A DNA stretch of 48,999 nt. It comes from Bacillota bacterium (GTDB lineage Bacteria; Bacillota; SHA-98; Ch115; JABLXJ01). This document shows positions 17,908 through 27,985 of this stretch, piece by piece; positions within the stretch are counted from its first letter, which is position 1; each line of letters starts with the position of its first letter. A program made the translations under genes and the position numbers. Under the pieces are notes generated by a model. The model searched no databases, was not told where the DNA came from, and was given only the letters and a program-made list of their open reading frames with translations. The stretch is taken from contig DUMQ01000028.1 of the NCBI GenBank assembly GCA_012839815.1, positions 1-48,999 on the forward strand. The letters are read 5' to 3'.

Positions 17908-19983
17908 TCACGATGCAAACCTGCGCCTGAGCTCCCTTATCCTGTCCCGCAGCTCGGCGGCACGCTCGAATTCCAGCGCCTCGGCTGCCTGGCGCATATC
18001 CTTCTCGAGCTCGCGGATCATCTGCGCGATCTCCTTTGCAATCTCCTTCTCCGTCTTCCCGGCCAGGCGGGCCTCTATGTCATCGACCACATAGGCCCCC
18101 CGCTGTTCGGCCGCGGCGACAGCCGTCTTGCCCCTCTGCCCCTTCTGATAGGGTACGCCCGCTGGTGCACCCTCCTCGCCCCGGGTCGCCTGGACAATAT
18201 CCTTCACGGCCTTCCTGATCGTCTCCGGCGTGATGCCATGCTGCCTGTTATACTCAAGCTGGATCGCCCGGCGCCTGTTGGTCTCATCTATGGCCCTCCG
18301 CATGGATCCTGTGATCACATCGGCGTACATGATGACCTTGCCCTCGGCATTCCTGGCGGCGCGCCCTATAGTCTGTATGAGCGAGGTCTCCGACCTGAGG
18401 TAGCCTTCCTTATCAGCATCCAGTATGGCCACGAGCGAGACCTCGGGGAGGTCAAGGCCCTCCCTCAAGAGGTTTATGCCCACCAGGACATCGAATTTGC
18501 CCAGCCGCAGGTCGCGCAGTATCTCCACCCTGTCGAGGGTCTCGATCTCCGAATGCAGGTAGCGCACCCTGAGGCCCAACTCAGCGAGGTATTCGGTCAG
18601 GTCCTCGGCCATCTTCTTGGTCAAGGTCGTCACGAGCACGCGTTCATTCCTGTCCACTCGCTTCCTTATCTCGCCCACAAGGTCATCCACCTGGCCCTTC
18701 GTCGGCCTGACGCTGATCTCGGGGTCCACGAGGCCCGTTGGCCGGATGATCTGCTCGACGACCTGGCTGCTCCGTTTCAATTCGTATTCCCCCGGGGTTG
18801 CGGAGACGAAGATAACTTGATTTATCTTCCTCTCGAACTCCTCAAACTTCAAAGGCCGGTTGTCAAACGCCGACGGGAGCCTGAAGCCGTACTCAACGAG
18901 GCTCTCTTTCCTCGACCTGTCGCCCGCGTACATCCCGTGAATCTGCGGGATCGTCACATGTGACTCGTCTATAAACATGAGGAAGTCATCGGGGAAGTAA
19001 TCCAGCAGGGTAGCCGGCGGCTCACCGGGCTTGCGCCCCGTCAGGTGACGGGAATAATTCTCGATACCCTGGCAATAGCCTACCTCCCGCAACATCTCCA
19101 GGTCATATCTGGTCCTGCCTTCAAGCCTCTGGGCTTCCAGCAGCTTCCCCTGGGAGCGGAGCACGGCCAGCCTCTCCTCCAGCTCGGCCTCTATAGATTC
19201 AAGCGCCCTCTTGAGTTTGTCCTCGGTTGTAATAAAATGGCTCGCGGGGAATATCGTGACCGCGTCCCGCTGACCCAAAACCTCCCCCGTCAAAACGTCC
19301 ACTTCGAGGATCCGCTCGATCTCATCGCCGAAGAACTCGACCCGGATCGCATCCTCGCCGTACGCGGGGATGATCTCCACAACATCGCCTCGCACCCTGA
19401 AGGTCCCGCGCACGAATCCTATATCATTTCGAGAATACTGGATCCCCACAAGCTTGCGCAGGATGTCGTCCCGGTCCCGGACCTCGCCCCTGCGAATCAA
19501 AACCGTGAGATCCTGGTAATCCTCGGGCGAGCCGAGGCCGTATATACACGAAACGCTGGCAACGATTATGACATCCCGCCTCTCCAGCAGGGCGCTCGTG
19601 GCCGCGTGCCTCAGCCGGTCGATTTCGTCGTTGATCGACGCATCCTTCTCGATATACGTGTCGGTATGAGGAATATACGCCTCAGGCTGGTAATAGTCGT
19701 AGTAGCTCACGAAATATTCTACGGCATTTCCCGGGAAAAACTCCTTAAACTCGCTACAAAGCTGGGCTGCGAGGGTCTTGTTATGAGCGATAACCAGCGT
19801 CGGCTTTTGAACATTCTGAATGACGCCTGCCATCGTGAACGTCTTCCCGGACCCCGTGACGCCCAGAAGGGTCTGGAAACGGTAACCCTCCATGAGGCCC
19901 CGCGACAATTGCTCAATAGCCTTAGGCTGGTCACCCCTGGGTTTGAAATCGGATTTAAGTTTGAATACGCCGCCTGCACCCAT
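17908..19983 (-). CDS. uvrB: Excinuclease ABC subunit B
   Basis: UvrB is the damage-verifying helicase of nucleotide-excision repair. The 691-residue protein has Walker [11 protein letters not shown] near residue 43, the beta-hairpin region [20 protein letters not shown], Walker B FIDESHVT, helicase motifs V and VI ([26 protein letters not shown]) and a C-terminal UVR domain ([17 protein letters not shown]) that contacts UvrC. It is the first gene of the uvrB-uvrA-uvrC run, with a TATAAT promoter element 80 bases upstream. No defects seen. Confidence 0.98.
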   Translation of the reverse strand: MGAGGVFKLKSDFKPRGDQPKAIEQLSRGLMEGYRFQTLLGVTGSGKTFTMAGVIQNVQKPTLVIAHNKTLAAQLCSEFKEFFPGNAVEYFVSYYDYYQPEAYIPHTDTYIEKDASINDEIDRLRHAATSALLERRDVIIVASVSCIYGLGSPEDYQDLTVLIRRGEVRDRDDILRKLVGIQYSRNDIGFVRGTFRVRGDVVEIIPAYGEDAIRVEFFGDEIERILEVDVLTGEVLGQRDAVTIFPASHFITTEDKLKRALESIEAELEERLAVLRSQGKLLEAQRLEGRTRYDLEMLREVGYCQGIENYSRHLTGRKPGEPPATLLDYFPDDFLMFIDESHVTIPQIHGMYAGDRSRKESLVEYGFRLPSAFDNRPLKFEEFERKINQVIFVSATPGEYELKRSSQVVEQIIRPTGLVDPEISVRPTKGQVDDLVGEIRKRVDRNERVLVTTLTKKMAEDLTEYLAELGLRVRYLHSEIETLDRVEILRDLRLGKFDVLVGINLLREGLDLPEVSLVAILDADKEGYLRSETSLIQTIGRAARNAEGKVIMYADVITGSMRRAIDETNRRRAIQLEYNRQHGITPETIRKAVKDIVQATRGEEGAPAGVPYQKGQRGKTAVAAAEQRGAYVVDDIEARLAGKTEKEIAKEIAQMIRELEKDMRQAAEALEFERAAELRDRIRELRRRFAS

Positions 19984-20060
19984 AAGCCATGCCCCCTTGC
20001 CTACGCGCGAGCCCCGGTCTCGCCCTGGCGCTGGACTATGCTCGATCTTTCCACTAAATA

Positions 20061-20090
20061 ATTATACCACAAATCTGATGCCGCAAATTC
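20061..20090 (-). promoter_or_regulatory. Probable promoter of the uvrB-uvrA-uvrC genes
   Basis: The minus strand has a perfect TATAAT at 20061-20066, about 80 bases before the uvrB ATG. The -35 is weak: AATTTG stands 17 bases upstream of the -10. No LexA-type operator was recognised by eye. Confidence 0.45.
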
Positions 20091-20156
20091 TGGCACCTCA
20101 CACCCGGACCCCATGCCCCTGCCATGCCCCAAATCAGGTGAAATCAGTACACCAAT

Positions 20157-21482
20157 TCAGTGCACCAATTCCGATACGTGAACCAGCCTCACGCCCGCCT
20201 TCTCAAACTCCGGGATCATCTCCCTCAGGGCCTGGATTGTCGTGCGCCTCAGGTGGCCTATGCATATGGCAGAGCCGTGCCTTAGAGCGAGCCCCTCAAT
20301 AAGCCTTATCTGCCGCTTTATGGATGCAGGATCAGCCTGGTTATCGATGAATCCATCATTGACAGCGAGGCGGATGCCCGGCAAAGCCCTTCCCATATTG
20401 ACCGCGCTGGCAGCCTCCACCGCGACCGAGCCAGGCGCCGTGCGGCTATCTATAAAGAGGAGTCCCCTGTCGGCCAGGACAGAAAGAACCTCCTTCATCA
20501 CCCTTAAATCTGCCGTGGCCCGCGAGCCCATATGATTGTTGGCCCCAGCCGCTCCAGGCACCCTGTCGAGGTTATCCAGCACCACCCTGCGTATTTCCTC
20601 ACCCGGCATATCGCACCTTACGGCATATGGCCCGGGATCCGCAGCCCGGTTCAGCGGCTCCATTGGAAGGTGCAGGAGGACTTCCAGCCCCCCAGCCTTC
20701 GCACGCCTCGCGCTTTCAGCCGCGAACGGGGCGTGGGGCAACACTGCCACGGTCAGAGGCCGGCCCAACTCCATGAGCTTCTCGAGCTCGCCGAGATTGT
20801 ACCCCACATCATCAATGATGATCGCTAGCCTGGCAGCTTCACGGCCACCCTCCACGGCAGGCCACCCAGGGATGCCTTCGAGGCGCACGCTCAGCGTCAT
20901 GACCCTCATGGGAACCGTCATGGCAAGGAGCCTTCCCTCGATGCCTATTTCCATCTCAAAACCCATACCCCTACCGTGCCGGATACCCGTGACAACCCCG
21001 CCCGACCGCAAGACCGCGGCCGTTACCAGCCGCTCCGCCCGGACCAGCCCCGGGATTCCGGCAGCCCCGTCAACCGAGGCCCTTACCTCGGCGAAGCGCC
21101 CCCTGACAGCGACGCCCGGGATGGGCGATATCTCCTGCGATTGCGTCTTTTGAGATACTCCGGCGCCGGTAGAGAAGACAGCGGCATCCAGGGTTGCTCC
21201 AATTATCCGCTGGCAGGCCTCGCTAAGGTCCACGATATACCCTTTTCCAGTAGACCCTTTCCCCGGTTCTTCGCGCCCATGCGCAAAGGCGAGCTCACGG
21301 AGCAGCCGGCAACTGGAGCGGGGGTCGGTTAGGCAGGAGTAGATACGTGCAGGATAAGACCGGAGAGGCGGGTAAAAATAGAAAGGGGCAAGCAAGACAA
21401 TTGCCACCCCGAGCCCCAGACCGATCACAGCAGCTGCTTTATTGCTCTTGAAAATTCTCTCAAAGTTAAAATGCACAATCAC
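20157..21482 (-). CDS. Divergent polysaccharide deacetylase family protein (YibQ-like)
   Basis: The 441-residue protein has an N-terminal membrane anchor at about 17-37 (AAAVIGLGLGVAIVLLAPF). A C-terminal domain begins ARLAIIIDDVGYNLGELEK. Family hallmarks are the IIDDVGYN start, TVAVLPHAP, EVLLHLPMEPLN, ANNHMGSRAT, FIDSRTAPGS and AICIGHLRR. These proteins (DUF610) resemble NodB deacetylases and probably act on envelope glycans outside the membrane; substrates are unknown. Its start overlaps the stop of the PDZ membrane protein by four bases, so the two are translationally coupled. It ends the envelope operon, 174 bases before uvrB. Confidence 0.88.
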   Translation of the reverse strand: MIVHFNFERIFKSNKAAAVIGLGLGVAIVLLAPFYFYPPLRSYPARIYSCLTDPRSSCRLLRELAFAHGREEPGKGSTGKGYIVDLSEACQRIIGATLDAAVFSTGAGVSQKTQSQEISPIPGVAVRGRFAEVRASVDGAAGIPGLVRAERLVTAAVLRSGGVVTGIRHGRGMGFEMEIGIEGRLLAMTVPMRVMTLSVRLEGIPGWPAVEGGREAARLAIIIDDVGYNLGELEKLMELGRPLTVAVLPHAPFAAESARRAKAGGLEVLLHLPMEPLNRAADPGPYAVRCDMPGEEIRRVVLDNLDRVPGAAGANNHMGSRATADLRVMKEVLSVLADRGLLFIDSRTAPGSVAVEAASAVNMGRALPGIRLAVNDGFIDNQADPASIKRQIRLIEGLALRHGSAICIGHLRRTTIQALREMIPEFEKAGVRLVHVSELVH

Positions 21483-22738
21483 ACATCTCCCCGGAGCCAG
21501 CGGAGAAAACGCTTCAGGGGTGTTACGTGATTAAGGTCGATATAGAACGGCTCACCCGGCTCCGGAACGGATATTATCCCCAACACCTCGATGTTGCCAA
21601 GCATCGTCTTTGTGAAGGTCCTCGCCCGCCCGCCAGGCTCCGGGCTTATACCCTCGATATACAGGTGAGGGGGCTCTGACTGGAGGATCCGCATCAGGTC
21701 CGACTTGCTGTTGGTCTCCTCGCCATTCACGCTCAGGATAATATCCCCCGTTCTCAACCCAACCCGGTCGGCCGCAGACCCCGGCACCACGTCCAGGATC
21801 TTGAGGCCCTTCTCAGGTTTGACAAAGAGGGGATCCCCCTGGAACTCCATCCGCCTCCCGATGTTTATGACGGCTTCGTGCCCGATAGGGGAGAAAAGCG
21901 CAGCCAGAAACCTCAGAAAACTATACTTCGCGGACGCCACCGCCAGCATGAGGAGCGCAACACTGAAAAGCATCAGGTGCTTCGCCGTCGCCTTGCTCCG
22001 GTCCAGGGGCATCCGCGCCAGCGCTATATCACCGTAACCGAGAGCCGCAGGGATTGCAAACATCAGGTATATAAGCTCCTTGCCGGGTGGAGGAGTTATC
22101 CCGGGCTTTATCAAGGGCCACCATTCAGGCATGTGTATGGCATTCCGGAATAAATCCCGGAACCGGGCCATATCCGGCATCATAACCATCATGGCGATTA
22201 TCGGTATGGGCCAGAATTTCTGGAGGCTGAATCCCCCGAGAAGCCTCCCCTTTATATCCTTCACAAAAACCGGAACCGCGCCCTCATGGCCGCTCACCCA
22301 GATCAGTATACTCTCTACCATGTGCAATACGGCTATCAGGCTCATCAGCTCCGGGATGGAGACATCCGGGAAGCCGAAAATCAAGTTGCTCAGGGCTACA
22401 AGCCCACCCGCATAGGAAAAGCACAAAAACCTGGGCTCGATGAACATGAGAAGGAGCGCCAGCGGCCATATATATGCAAGCCCGGCGCCGTTTATGGTTA
22501 CGCCTATAAAGATGAAGATAAAGCTCCCAATGATGCCCCCGGCAAACCCGTATAATGCTGCAACCGCGGTAAGTCTCATCGGGGAAGCGGCAGCGCTCCC
22601 GAGCATCCTCTCCCTTATGTGGTTGATCCTGGAATACTGGGCGGATACCAACACTACGACAACCCAGAACATCGGATTCAAAACGATCGTCGGGATGATC
22701 ATCAACATCGAGAACGCTATCTTCCCAAAGGGGAACAT
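21479..22738 (-). CDS. Multi-pass membrane protein with C-terminal PDZ domain, MinJ-like
   Basis: The 419-residue protein begins with several membrane segments (MIIPTIVLNPMFWVVVVLVS, GFAGGIIGSFIFIFIGVTI, a run through IWPLALLLMFIEP, and others to about residue 290). It ends with a PDZ domain holding VVPGSAADRVGLRTGDIILS near 325-345. In Bacillus a similar protein (MinJ) lies next to ftsEX and the CtpB protease and positions division proteins. Here the neighbours are the same, so a scaffold role at division or with the S41 protease is likely. Orthology to MinJ is inferred from layout and context. It starts five bases after ctpA ends. Confidence 0.78.
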   Translation of the reverse strand: MFPFGKIAFSMLMIIPTIVLNPMFWVVVVLVSAQYSRINHIRERMLGSAAASPMRLTAVAALYGFAGGIIGSFIFIFIGVTINGAGLAYIWPLALLLMFIEPRFLCFSYAGGLVALSNLIFGFPDVSIPELMSLIAVLHMVESILIWVSGHEGAVPVFVKDIKGRLLGGFSLQKFWPIPIIAMMVMMPDMARFRDLFRNAIHMPEWWPLIKPGITPPPGKELIYLMFAIPAALGYGDIALARMPLDRSKATAKHLMLFSVALLMLAVASAKYSFLRFLAALFSPIGHEAVINIGRRMEFQGDPLFVKPEKGLKILDVVPGSAADRVGLRTGDIILSVNGEETNSKSDLMRILQSEPPHLYIEGISPEPGGRARTFTKTMLGNIEVLGIISVPEPGEPFYIDLNHVTPLKRFLRWLRGDV

Positions 22739-22742
22739 CGAA

Positions 22743-23981
22743 TCACCCTGCTTTCTCCGCAGGCTTCAACTTGAGCATATCCTTCATGACCTCAATCGCC
22801 TTATCTAGTTGCACATCCTTCTTGGCGTCCTCCGGGAGCTTTACCACGATATCAGGCTCGATGCCCTTATGATTTATGGATCGTCCCGCAGCGGTCAAAT
22901 ACCGGTGGGTCGTAATGGAAACGGCCGACCCGTCACTCAGCGGAAAGATCGTCTGGACCAGGCCCTTGCCGAAGGTCTTGACCCCGACGAGCTTAGCCAC
23001 CTTCATATCCTGCAGAGCCCCGCTCAATATCTCCGATGCGCTGGCTGTCGCTTCGTTGACGAGCACGACCATGGGAACCTTAAAATGCCTGCCCGGGCCA
23101 GCGTAAAGCGTATGTCGGCTCCCATCTCTTCCAACGATATGCACGATAGGGTCTCCGGATGACAGGAACTTTCCAGCTATATCAACTCCAAGGTCGAGTT
23201 CCCCTCCTGTATTATACCTCAGGTCGAGGATCAATCCGCGCATGCCCTCCTTCTGCAACCTTACAAGCGCCTCCTCAAACCTGGCGCTTGTGTCATCCCC
23301 AAAAAATGTGGCAAGATATATGTAACCTATCTTGTCCTGTTTATCCAGCATCTTGCTTTCCACCTGGGGAACCTTTATGGTATCCCGGATTATTTTTACC
23401 TCAAAGGTCTTGCCGCCGCGTTCGATCCCAAGGGTAACCTCCGTCCCCTTGGGCCCGCGCATGAGGCTGACGGCGTAATCCTGGGCCATATCCCTGGTTG
23501 GCTTCCCATTGATTGTAATAATACGGTCACCAGGCTTAAGGCCCGCGCGCTCACCGGGCGTACCCTCGATCGGGGCTATGATGGTGAGGTGGTCATCCTT
23601 CATGCCAATGGAAATCCCGATACCATCAAAGGATGCCTTCATATTCTCTTGCATTTCCTTATAAGCCTTGGGATCCATGTAACGTGTGTAGGGATCCTTG
23701 AGCGTGGCGAGCATGCCGGCAATTGAACCCTTTTCAATATATGCGTTCACGAGGTCCGTAGTATTGACTTCTTTATAGTAATACGACTTTAGAAGGAATA
23801 TGATCTCCAGCACCTGGCGTGATATCTTCACGCCGTCTCGGTCTTGAGCCCCAGCCCCAGCCAAATCCTGAGACCTGGGCGCGCCGGCCACGAGGGCGAC
23901 CAGCAACCCGATCAGCGCCGCCATTGACAACGTCGCAACGAGCCAGCGTCGCGTGGTCCCCGCCACCCTTAAGGAATTCAT
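22743..23981 (-). CDS. ctpA: S41-family carboxy-terminal processing protease
   Basis: This is a secreted or membrane-anchored serine protease with PDZ-regulated activity. From the chosen start it has 412 residues. It has an N-terminal membrane segment (TLSMAALIGLLVALVAG), a PDZ domain (IEGTPGERAGLKPGDRIITI) and an S41 catalytic domain. The nucleophile Ser lies in NEATASASEIL and the Lys in GVKTFGKGLVQ. The frame opens at 24032, but the ATG at 23981 stands eight bases behind GGAGGAAGG, and the longer form would overlap the M23 gene. It follows the M23 peptidase closely. In related operons such proteases act on envelope or sporulation factors. Confidence 0.92.
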   Translation of the reverse strand: MNSLRVAGTTRRWLVATLSMAALIGLLVALVAGAPRSQDLAGAGAQDRDGVKISRQVLEIIFLLKSYYYKEVNTTDLVNAYIEKGSIAGMLATLKDPYTRYMDPKAYKEMQENMKASFDGIGISIGMKDDHLTIIAPIEGTPGERAGLKPGDRIITINGKPTRDMAQDYAVSLMRGPKGTEVTLGIERGGKTFEVKIIRDTIKVPQVESKMLDKQDKIGYIYLATFFGDDTSARFEEALVRLQKEGMRGLILDLRYNTGGELDLGVDIAGKFLSSGDPIVHIVGRDGSRHTLYAGPGRHFKVPMVVLVNEATASASEILSGALQDMKVAKLVGVKTFGKGLVQTIFPLSDGSAVSITTHRYLTAAGRSINHKGIEPDIVVKLPEDAKKDVQLDKAIEVMKDMLKLKPAEKAG

Positions 23982-24019
23982 GATAACAACCCTTCCTCCG
24001 CATCGATGACAATACCGAT

Positions 24020-25234
24020 TTATGGCAGCCACTCCGCCGGATTGACCGGCGTGCCGTTCTTGCGCACCTCAAAATGCAGGTGTGGGCCTGTCGAGAGGCC
24101 GGTGGATCCAACCTCAGATATCTTCTGCCCCCGTACAACAACCTGACCACCGCTTACCATAAGAGCGGAATTGTGCCCGTAGAGCGTGGATATCCCGCCG
24201 CCGTGATCGATAATCACGGTCTTGCCGTAGCCGCTAACCCATCCGCTATATATCACGACACCGTCCGCCGGCGCAATGACAGGCGTCCCCGTCGGACACG
24301 CAATATCAAGTCCCGAGTGGAACCGCCGCGTCCCCAGGATGGGATGCACCCTCATACCAAAGGCTGACGTTATTATGCCCCCTCGCACAGGCCAGATGAA
24401 TTTCCCTTCAGGAGGGGCAATCCCCTTCCCCGATCTCAACTGTTTCTCCTGGAGCTCCCGGATAACCCGTTCGAGCTGCTTCGACATCTGCTCGAATTCA
24501 TCGAGGGCTTCCTCGTACTGCCTCCTCTGGCTCTGGATCCGGCTGAGGATGGCCTCCCTCTCCCTGGCTCGCTGTTCTACCCTTGCCACCTGCACCTTGA
24601 TCTCTCCACGCAGCGATTCCAGGTCCGCCTGCTTGCGTTCGAGGTTGACCTTTCTGGCAGCAACAGCCGCCCTTTCGGCTTCCACAGCCTTGACTTCCGC
24701 CTTCACCTGCTGGAACAGCCGGACATCCTGTTCGACAAAACGGCTGACGAGCTCATAGCGTGCTGTGAAATCACCGAAGTCTCCCGAAGACAACAGGATC
24801 TCCAGGTAATTCAACGGGCCGCGCATGTAGAGGGCCCGCAACCTTTTCCCGAATCTCGACAACCTTGCATTGAGAAGTCTGGTTTTCGCTTCAAGCTCTT
24901 GTTCAGCCCGGGCCAGGTCCATCCTGGCGGTCGCGATATCTCGCTCCACCGATGCAATCTGTCTCTCGAGGCTGTGCAGCCTTGCGCGCATGCTGTCCAG
25001 CTGCTGTTCCGCGGCCTCAAGCTCCGCAAGAACGCCCTTCTCCTGCTTCTTTATCCTCAATATCTGGCGGCGCGTGGACCTTATCTTGGACCTGACAGCA
25101 TCAAGCTCATTTCTCTTTGCATCCAGATTCGTAGCAGCAAGAGCCCTGGCCAGGCAGATGGAGACAGGGCCGGCAATCGCCAGGCAAATAATGAGGAACA
25201 AAACAACCGGTGAGAATCTGCGCGAGTTATACAT
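24020..25234 (-). CDS. EnvC-like M23 metallopeptidase with coiled coil
   Basis: The 404-residue protein has an N-terminal signal or anchor ([20 protein letters not shown]), a long coiled coil (about 35-260, rich in RAREREAIL and [10 protein letters not shown] type heptads) and a C-terminal LytM domain. The zinc-site motifs are intact: FHSGLDIA (HxxxD) and [12 protein letters not shown] (HxH). That argues for a catalytic peptidoglycan endopeptidase rather than a degenerate activator. FtsEX controls coiled-coil hydrolases or their activators (EnvC, PcsB), and this gene directly follows ftsX. It is therefore the likely effector of the FtsEX complex encoded here. Confidence 0.92.
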   Translation of the reverse strand: MYNSRRFSPVVLFLIICLAIAGPVSICLARALAATNLDAKRNELDAVRSKIRSTRRQILRIKKQEKGVLAELEAAEQQLDSMRARLHSLERQIASVERDIATARMDLARAEQELEAKTRLLNARLSRFGKRLRALYMRGPLNYLEILLSSGDFGDFTARYELVSRFVEQDVRLFQQVKAEVKAVEAERAAVAARKVNLERKQADLESLRGEIKVQVARVEQRAREREAILSRIQSQRRQYEEALDEFEQMSKQLERVIRELQEKQLRSGKGIAPPEGKFIWPVRGGIITSAFGMRVHPILGTRRFHSGLDIACPTGTPVIAPADGVVIYSGWVSGYGKTVIIDHGGGISTLYGHNSALMVSGGQVVVRGQKISEVGSTGLSTGPHLHFEVRKNGTPVNPAEWLP

Positions 25235-25282
25235 CTACTAGCAGCACCGCCCTAACGGATTGGCTCAAACCGGCTGGCCGGC

Positions 25283-26161
25283 TCAAGCTCTGAGGTACTT
25301 CCGAAGAAAGACCACGCTTGCAATCGCCCCCATAGTCGCCCCGGCCGCAAGGAGCCCAATACACAGCTGCCTCAGTGCAACCCCGCCGGTTACAACGGGG
25401 ATAAACGGAAGCGCGCTCATGAAACGTCTCACCGCAAACCCGTAAAGGAAATACAGCGCCACAGCAGATACAATGGCGCCGGTCAAGCCGACGAGCATCC
25501 CCTCCAGTAGAAACGGCCAGCGGATGAACCAGTCCGTGGCGCCAACCAGTTTCATGATCTCTACCTCGCGCCGTCGGGCTATGAGCGTTAACCTTATCGT
25601 GTTACCTATGATCATTATGATTGCGCTAATAAATATGACCGATAATGCCAGCGTAATCACCCACACAGCCTTTACAAGGGCAAAAAGCCTTTCAACCAGC
25701 CCGTGCCCGTAGTTTACAGATTCGACGCCCGGGAGCCTGGCTATCCGGCTTGCGAGAGCCTTCACGGATTCCGGCTTGGCGACCTTGATGCTAAACGCGT
25801 CGGGGAGCGGGTTAAAATCCATGGCCGTGAGAATGCCCTCGTCATCCCCGAGCTGTTCCTTTAGCCTCTTCAATCCCTCTTCTTTGCTAATGAAATCGAT
25901 CGTCTTGATCCCGCCAAGGGCCCAGATCCTCGTCTTCAAGGCCTCCCTATCCCTAGCAGTCACCCCGTCCTTCAGGAAAACCCGTATTTCGATCCTTGAG
26001 GTGAGATTATCAGTCAAATGATTTAGATTCAAGATGATGAGGAAGAACGCCCCGAGAATAAAGAGGGACGCGGCGATGGTCCCAAGCGAGATCAAGTTGA
26101 CATTTCTCCTTATGTTTCGCAGGGCCTCAGACCAGAAGTAGCAGAATGTCCTAAACCTCAC
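25283..26161 (-). CDS. ftsX: Cell-division ABC transporter permease FtsX
   Basis: FtsX is the membrane partner of FtsE and signals to extracellular cell-wall hydrolases. The 292-residue protein shows an N-terminal cytoplasmic stretch, TM1 (LISLGTIAASLFILGAFFLI), an extracellular loop of about 130 residues, and three C-terminal membrane segments (ITLALSVIFISAIIMIIGN and two more), the standard FtsX layout. Its start overlaps the ftsE stop by 11 bases. The M23 peptidase follows after 48 bases, consistent with a functional trio. Confidence 0.96.
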   Translation of the reverse strand: MRFRTFCYFWSEALRNIRRNVNLISLGTIAASLFILGAFFLIILNLNHLTDNLTSRIEIRVFLKDGVTARDREALKTRIWALGGIKTIDFISKEEGLKRLKEQLGDDEGILTAMDFNPLPDAFSIKVAKPESVKALASRIARLPGVESVNYGHGLVERLFALVKAVWVITLALSVIFISAIIMIIGNTIRLTLIARRREVEIMKLVGATDWFIRWPFLLEGMLVGLTGAIVSAVALYFLYGFAVRRFMSALPFIPVVTGGVALRQLCIGLLAAGATMGAIASVVFLRKYLRA

Positions 26162-26837
26162 GTCCGTAAACTCCTTCAGACTCGTCTCTCACGATCTTCC
26201 CCTTGTCGATCTCTATCACCCGCTTTTTCATGCGGTCGACGATCATCTTGTTGTGGGTGGCCATAATAATAGTCGTGCCGCGTCCGTTTATCTTCAAAAG
26301 AAGCTCCATTATCCCCCAGGACGTATCAAAATCCAGGTTACCCGTCGGCTCATCGGCCAGGAGAACGGTCGGGGAATTTACGATCGCCCGGGCAATCGAG
26401 ACCCTCTGCTGCTCGCCGCCGGATAGCTGGTGCGGGAGTTCATTAGCCCTATCCGCAAGCCCGACTAAATCCAGGACAGCGGGGACCTTCTTTCGAATCT
26501 CGCGCCCGGGAGCATCTATTACCTGTAAAGCAAAGGCTACATTATCGTAAACCGTCTTGTTAGGTAACAGTTTGAAGTCCTGGAATATCGTCCCGATGGT
26601 CCTCCGCAGGTATGGGACCTCCCATGGTTTCAAGCGTACCACATTTTTGCCGTTGACGATGACCTGGCCTGACGTGGGCAAAACGTGGCGGATTATCATG
26701 TTCATAAATGTAGTCTTACCGGCGCCGCTCGGCCCCACGAGGAATACGAACTCACCGCGCTCAATCCTGAGATCCACGCCCGCCAAGGCGACAACCCCGT
26801 TGGGATAGACCTTTGACACGTTGTGCAGTCGTATCAC
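26151..26837 (-). CDS. ftsE: Cell-division ATP-binding protein FtsE
   Basis: FtsE is the ATPase driving FtsX. The 228-residue protein has Walker [13 protein letters not shown], a Q-loop in [17 protein letters not shown], the signature [14 protein letters not shown] and Walker [13 protein letters not shown]. Length and motifs are canonical. The start is a GTG at 26835-26837. It is the first gene of the ftsE-ftsX-M23-ctpA-PDZ-deacetylase run and follows the transketolase genes after about 130 bases. Confidence 0.97.
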   Translation of the reverse strand: MIRLHNVSKVYPNGVVALAGVDLRIERGEFVFLVGPSGAGKTTFMNMIIRHVLPTSGQVIVNGKNVVRLKPWEVPYLRRTIGTIFQDFKLLPNKTVYDNVAFALQVIDAPGREIRKKVPAVLDLVGLADRANELPHQLSGGEQQRVSIARAIVNSPTVLLADEPTGNLDFDTSWGIMELLLKINGRGTTIIMATHNKMIVDRMKKRVIEIDKGKIVRDESEGVYGREV

Positions 26838-26965
26838 ATATCATCACCTCGATATCACCACATCCCCCGAACGGTCCCGGCGGCGCCGACACCATCCCCC
26901 GTGACCACCCGGCAAATCCGCCAATAGCACCATGGCCCACCATGGTCTGCGGGTACCGCCCGGGC

Positions 26966-27985
26966 TTACTGCCGCCGCGACCTGCGGGAACGCGCCGGTG
27001 ACGCCTTGCCCGCCTTGCGGGCGATCGCCCTTCTCGCCGCCTCAACTATATTCCCGCTCGTCAACCCGTAATACTCCAGAAGCTCCGCAGGTTTGCCGGA
27101 TTGCCCGAAGACGTCCTTAATGCCTACCATCTCAACCGGCACAGGCAACGTCGAGACAACAACCTCGGCAACCGCGCTCCCAAAGCCGCCCATGATGTTA
27201 TGTTCCTCGGCAGTGACGATCGCCCCGGTCTCCTTCGCTGCGGTCTCTATAGCTTCCCGGTCGATTGGCTTGACAGTATGCATATTTAAAACGCGAGCAG
27301 AAATCCCCTCCCTCGAAAGCTCCTCAGAAGCCTCGAGCGCCGGGGCCACCATAACCCCACAGGCAATTATGGTGACATCCTTGCCGTCGCGCAGCATTAC
27401 AGCCTTGCCGATCTCAAACCGGTAATCCTCATCGAAGAGAACGGGAACCTCCTCGCGCCCCATGCGCAGGTAAACAGGCCCGTAATACTCGGCCGCGGCA
27501 AAAACCGCCTTTTGAGTCTCTACGGCGTCGGCCGGCACTATCACCGTCATGTTTGGAATCGATCTCATCAGGGCTATATCCTCGACCGACTGGTGAGACG
27601 CGCCATCCTCCCCCACGGTTACGCCGGCGTGGGTCGCCCCTATCTTCACGTTAAGCTTTGTATACCCCACCGCCTGCCTCACCTGGTCGAAAACCCTGCC
27701 GGCGGCGAATACAGCAAACGTGCTGGCAAATGGTATCTTCCCGGCCGCAGCGAGGCCCGCCGCCGTGCCTATCATATCCTGTTCCGCGATGCCCATCTCG
27801 AAAAATCTGTCAGGGAAGGCCTTCATGAAGTCGCCCGACTTGGTGGACTTGGCCAGGTCTGCATCGAGAACTACAACATTGGGGTTAACCTTCCCGAGCT
27901 CAACCAGGGCCTTGCCATATGCTGTGCGCGTCGCTATCTTCTTGACCTCTTTAGCCTCGCCTTTGACCTCGCCGACCTCAGCCAT
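26966..27985 (-). CDS. Transketolase C-terminal subunit
   Basis: This is one half of a split transketolase of the pentose phosphate pathway. The 339-residue protein contains the pyrimidine-binding domain (ATRTAYGKALVELGK, GIAEQDMIGTAAGLAAAG, GEDGASHQSVEDIALMRSIP) and the C-terminal transketolase domain (VTIIACGVMV, KPIDREAIE). The Glu of GIAEQDM is the conserved TPP-activating residue. The start overlaps the N-terminal subunit gene by eight bases, ensuring coupled translation. Residues 1-20 and the tail (ASPARSRRSRRQ) are Lys- and Arg-rich. Confidence 0.95.
   Translation of the reverse strand: MAEVGEVKGEAKEVKKIATRTAYGKALVELGKVNPNVVVLDADLAKSTKSGDFMKAFPDRFFEMGIAEQDMIGTAAGLAAAGKIPFASTFAVFAAGRVFDQVRQAVGYTKLNVKIGATHAGVTVGEDGASHQSVEDIALMRSIPNMTVIVPADAVETQKAVFAAAEYYGPVYLRMGREEVPVLFDEDYRFEIGKAVMLRDGKDVTIIACGVMVAPALEASEELSREGISARVLNMHTVKPIDREAIETAAKETGAIVTAEEHNIMGGFGSAVAEVVVSTLPVPVEMVGIKDVFGQSGKPAELLEYYGLTSGNIVEAARRAIARKAGKASPARSRRSRRQ

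Noticed and set aside
13063-20061. Long plus-strand open frames opposite uvrC, uvrA and uvrB
   Set aside because: They are antisense shadows of GC-rich conserved genes, rich in Arg, Pro, His and Leu, with no ribosome-binding sites.
26761-27045. Arg/Gly-rich frame between ftsE and the transketolase gene
   Set aside because: Composition is typical of a wrong-frame GC-rich shadow, and it overlaps both real genes.
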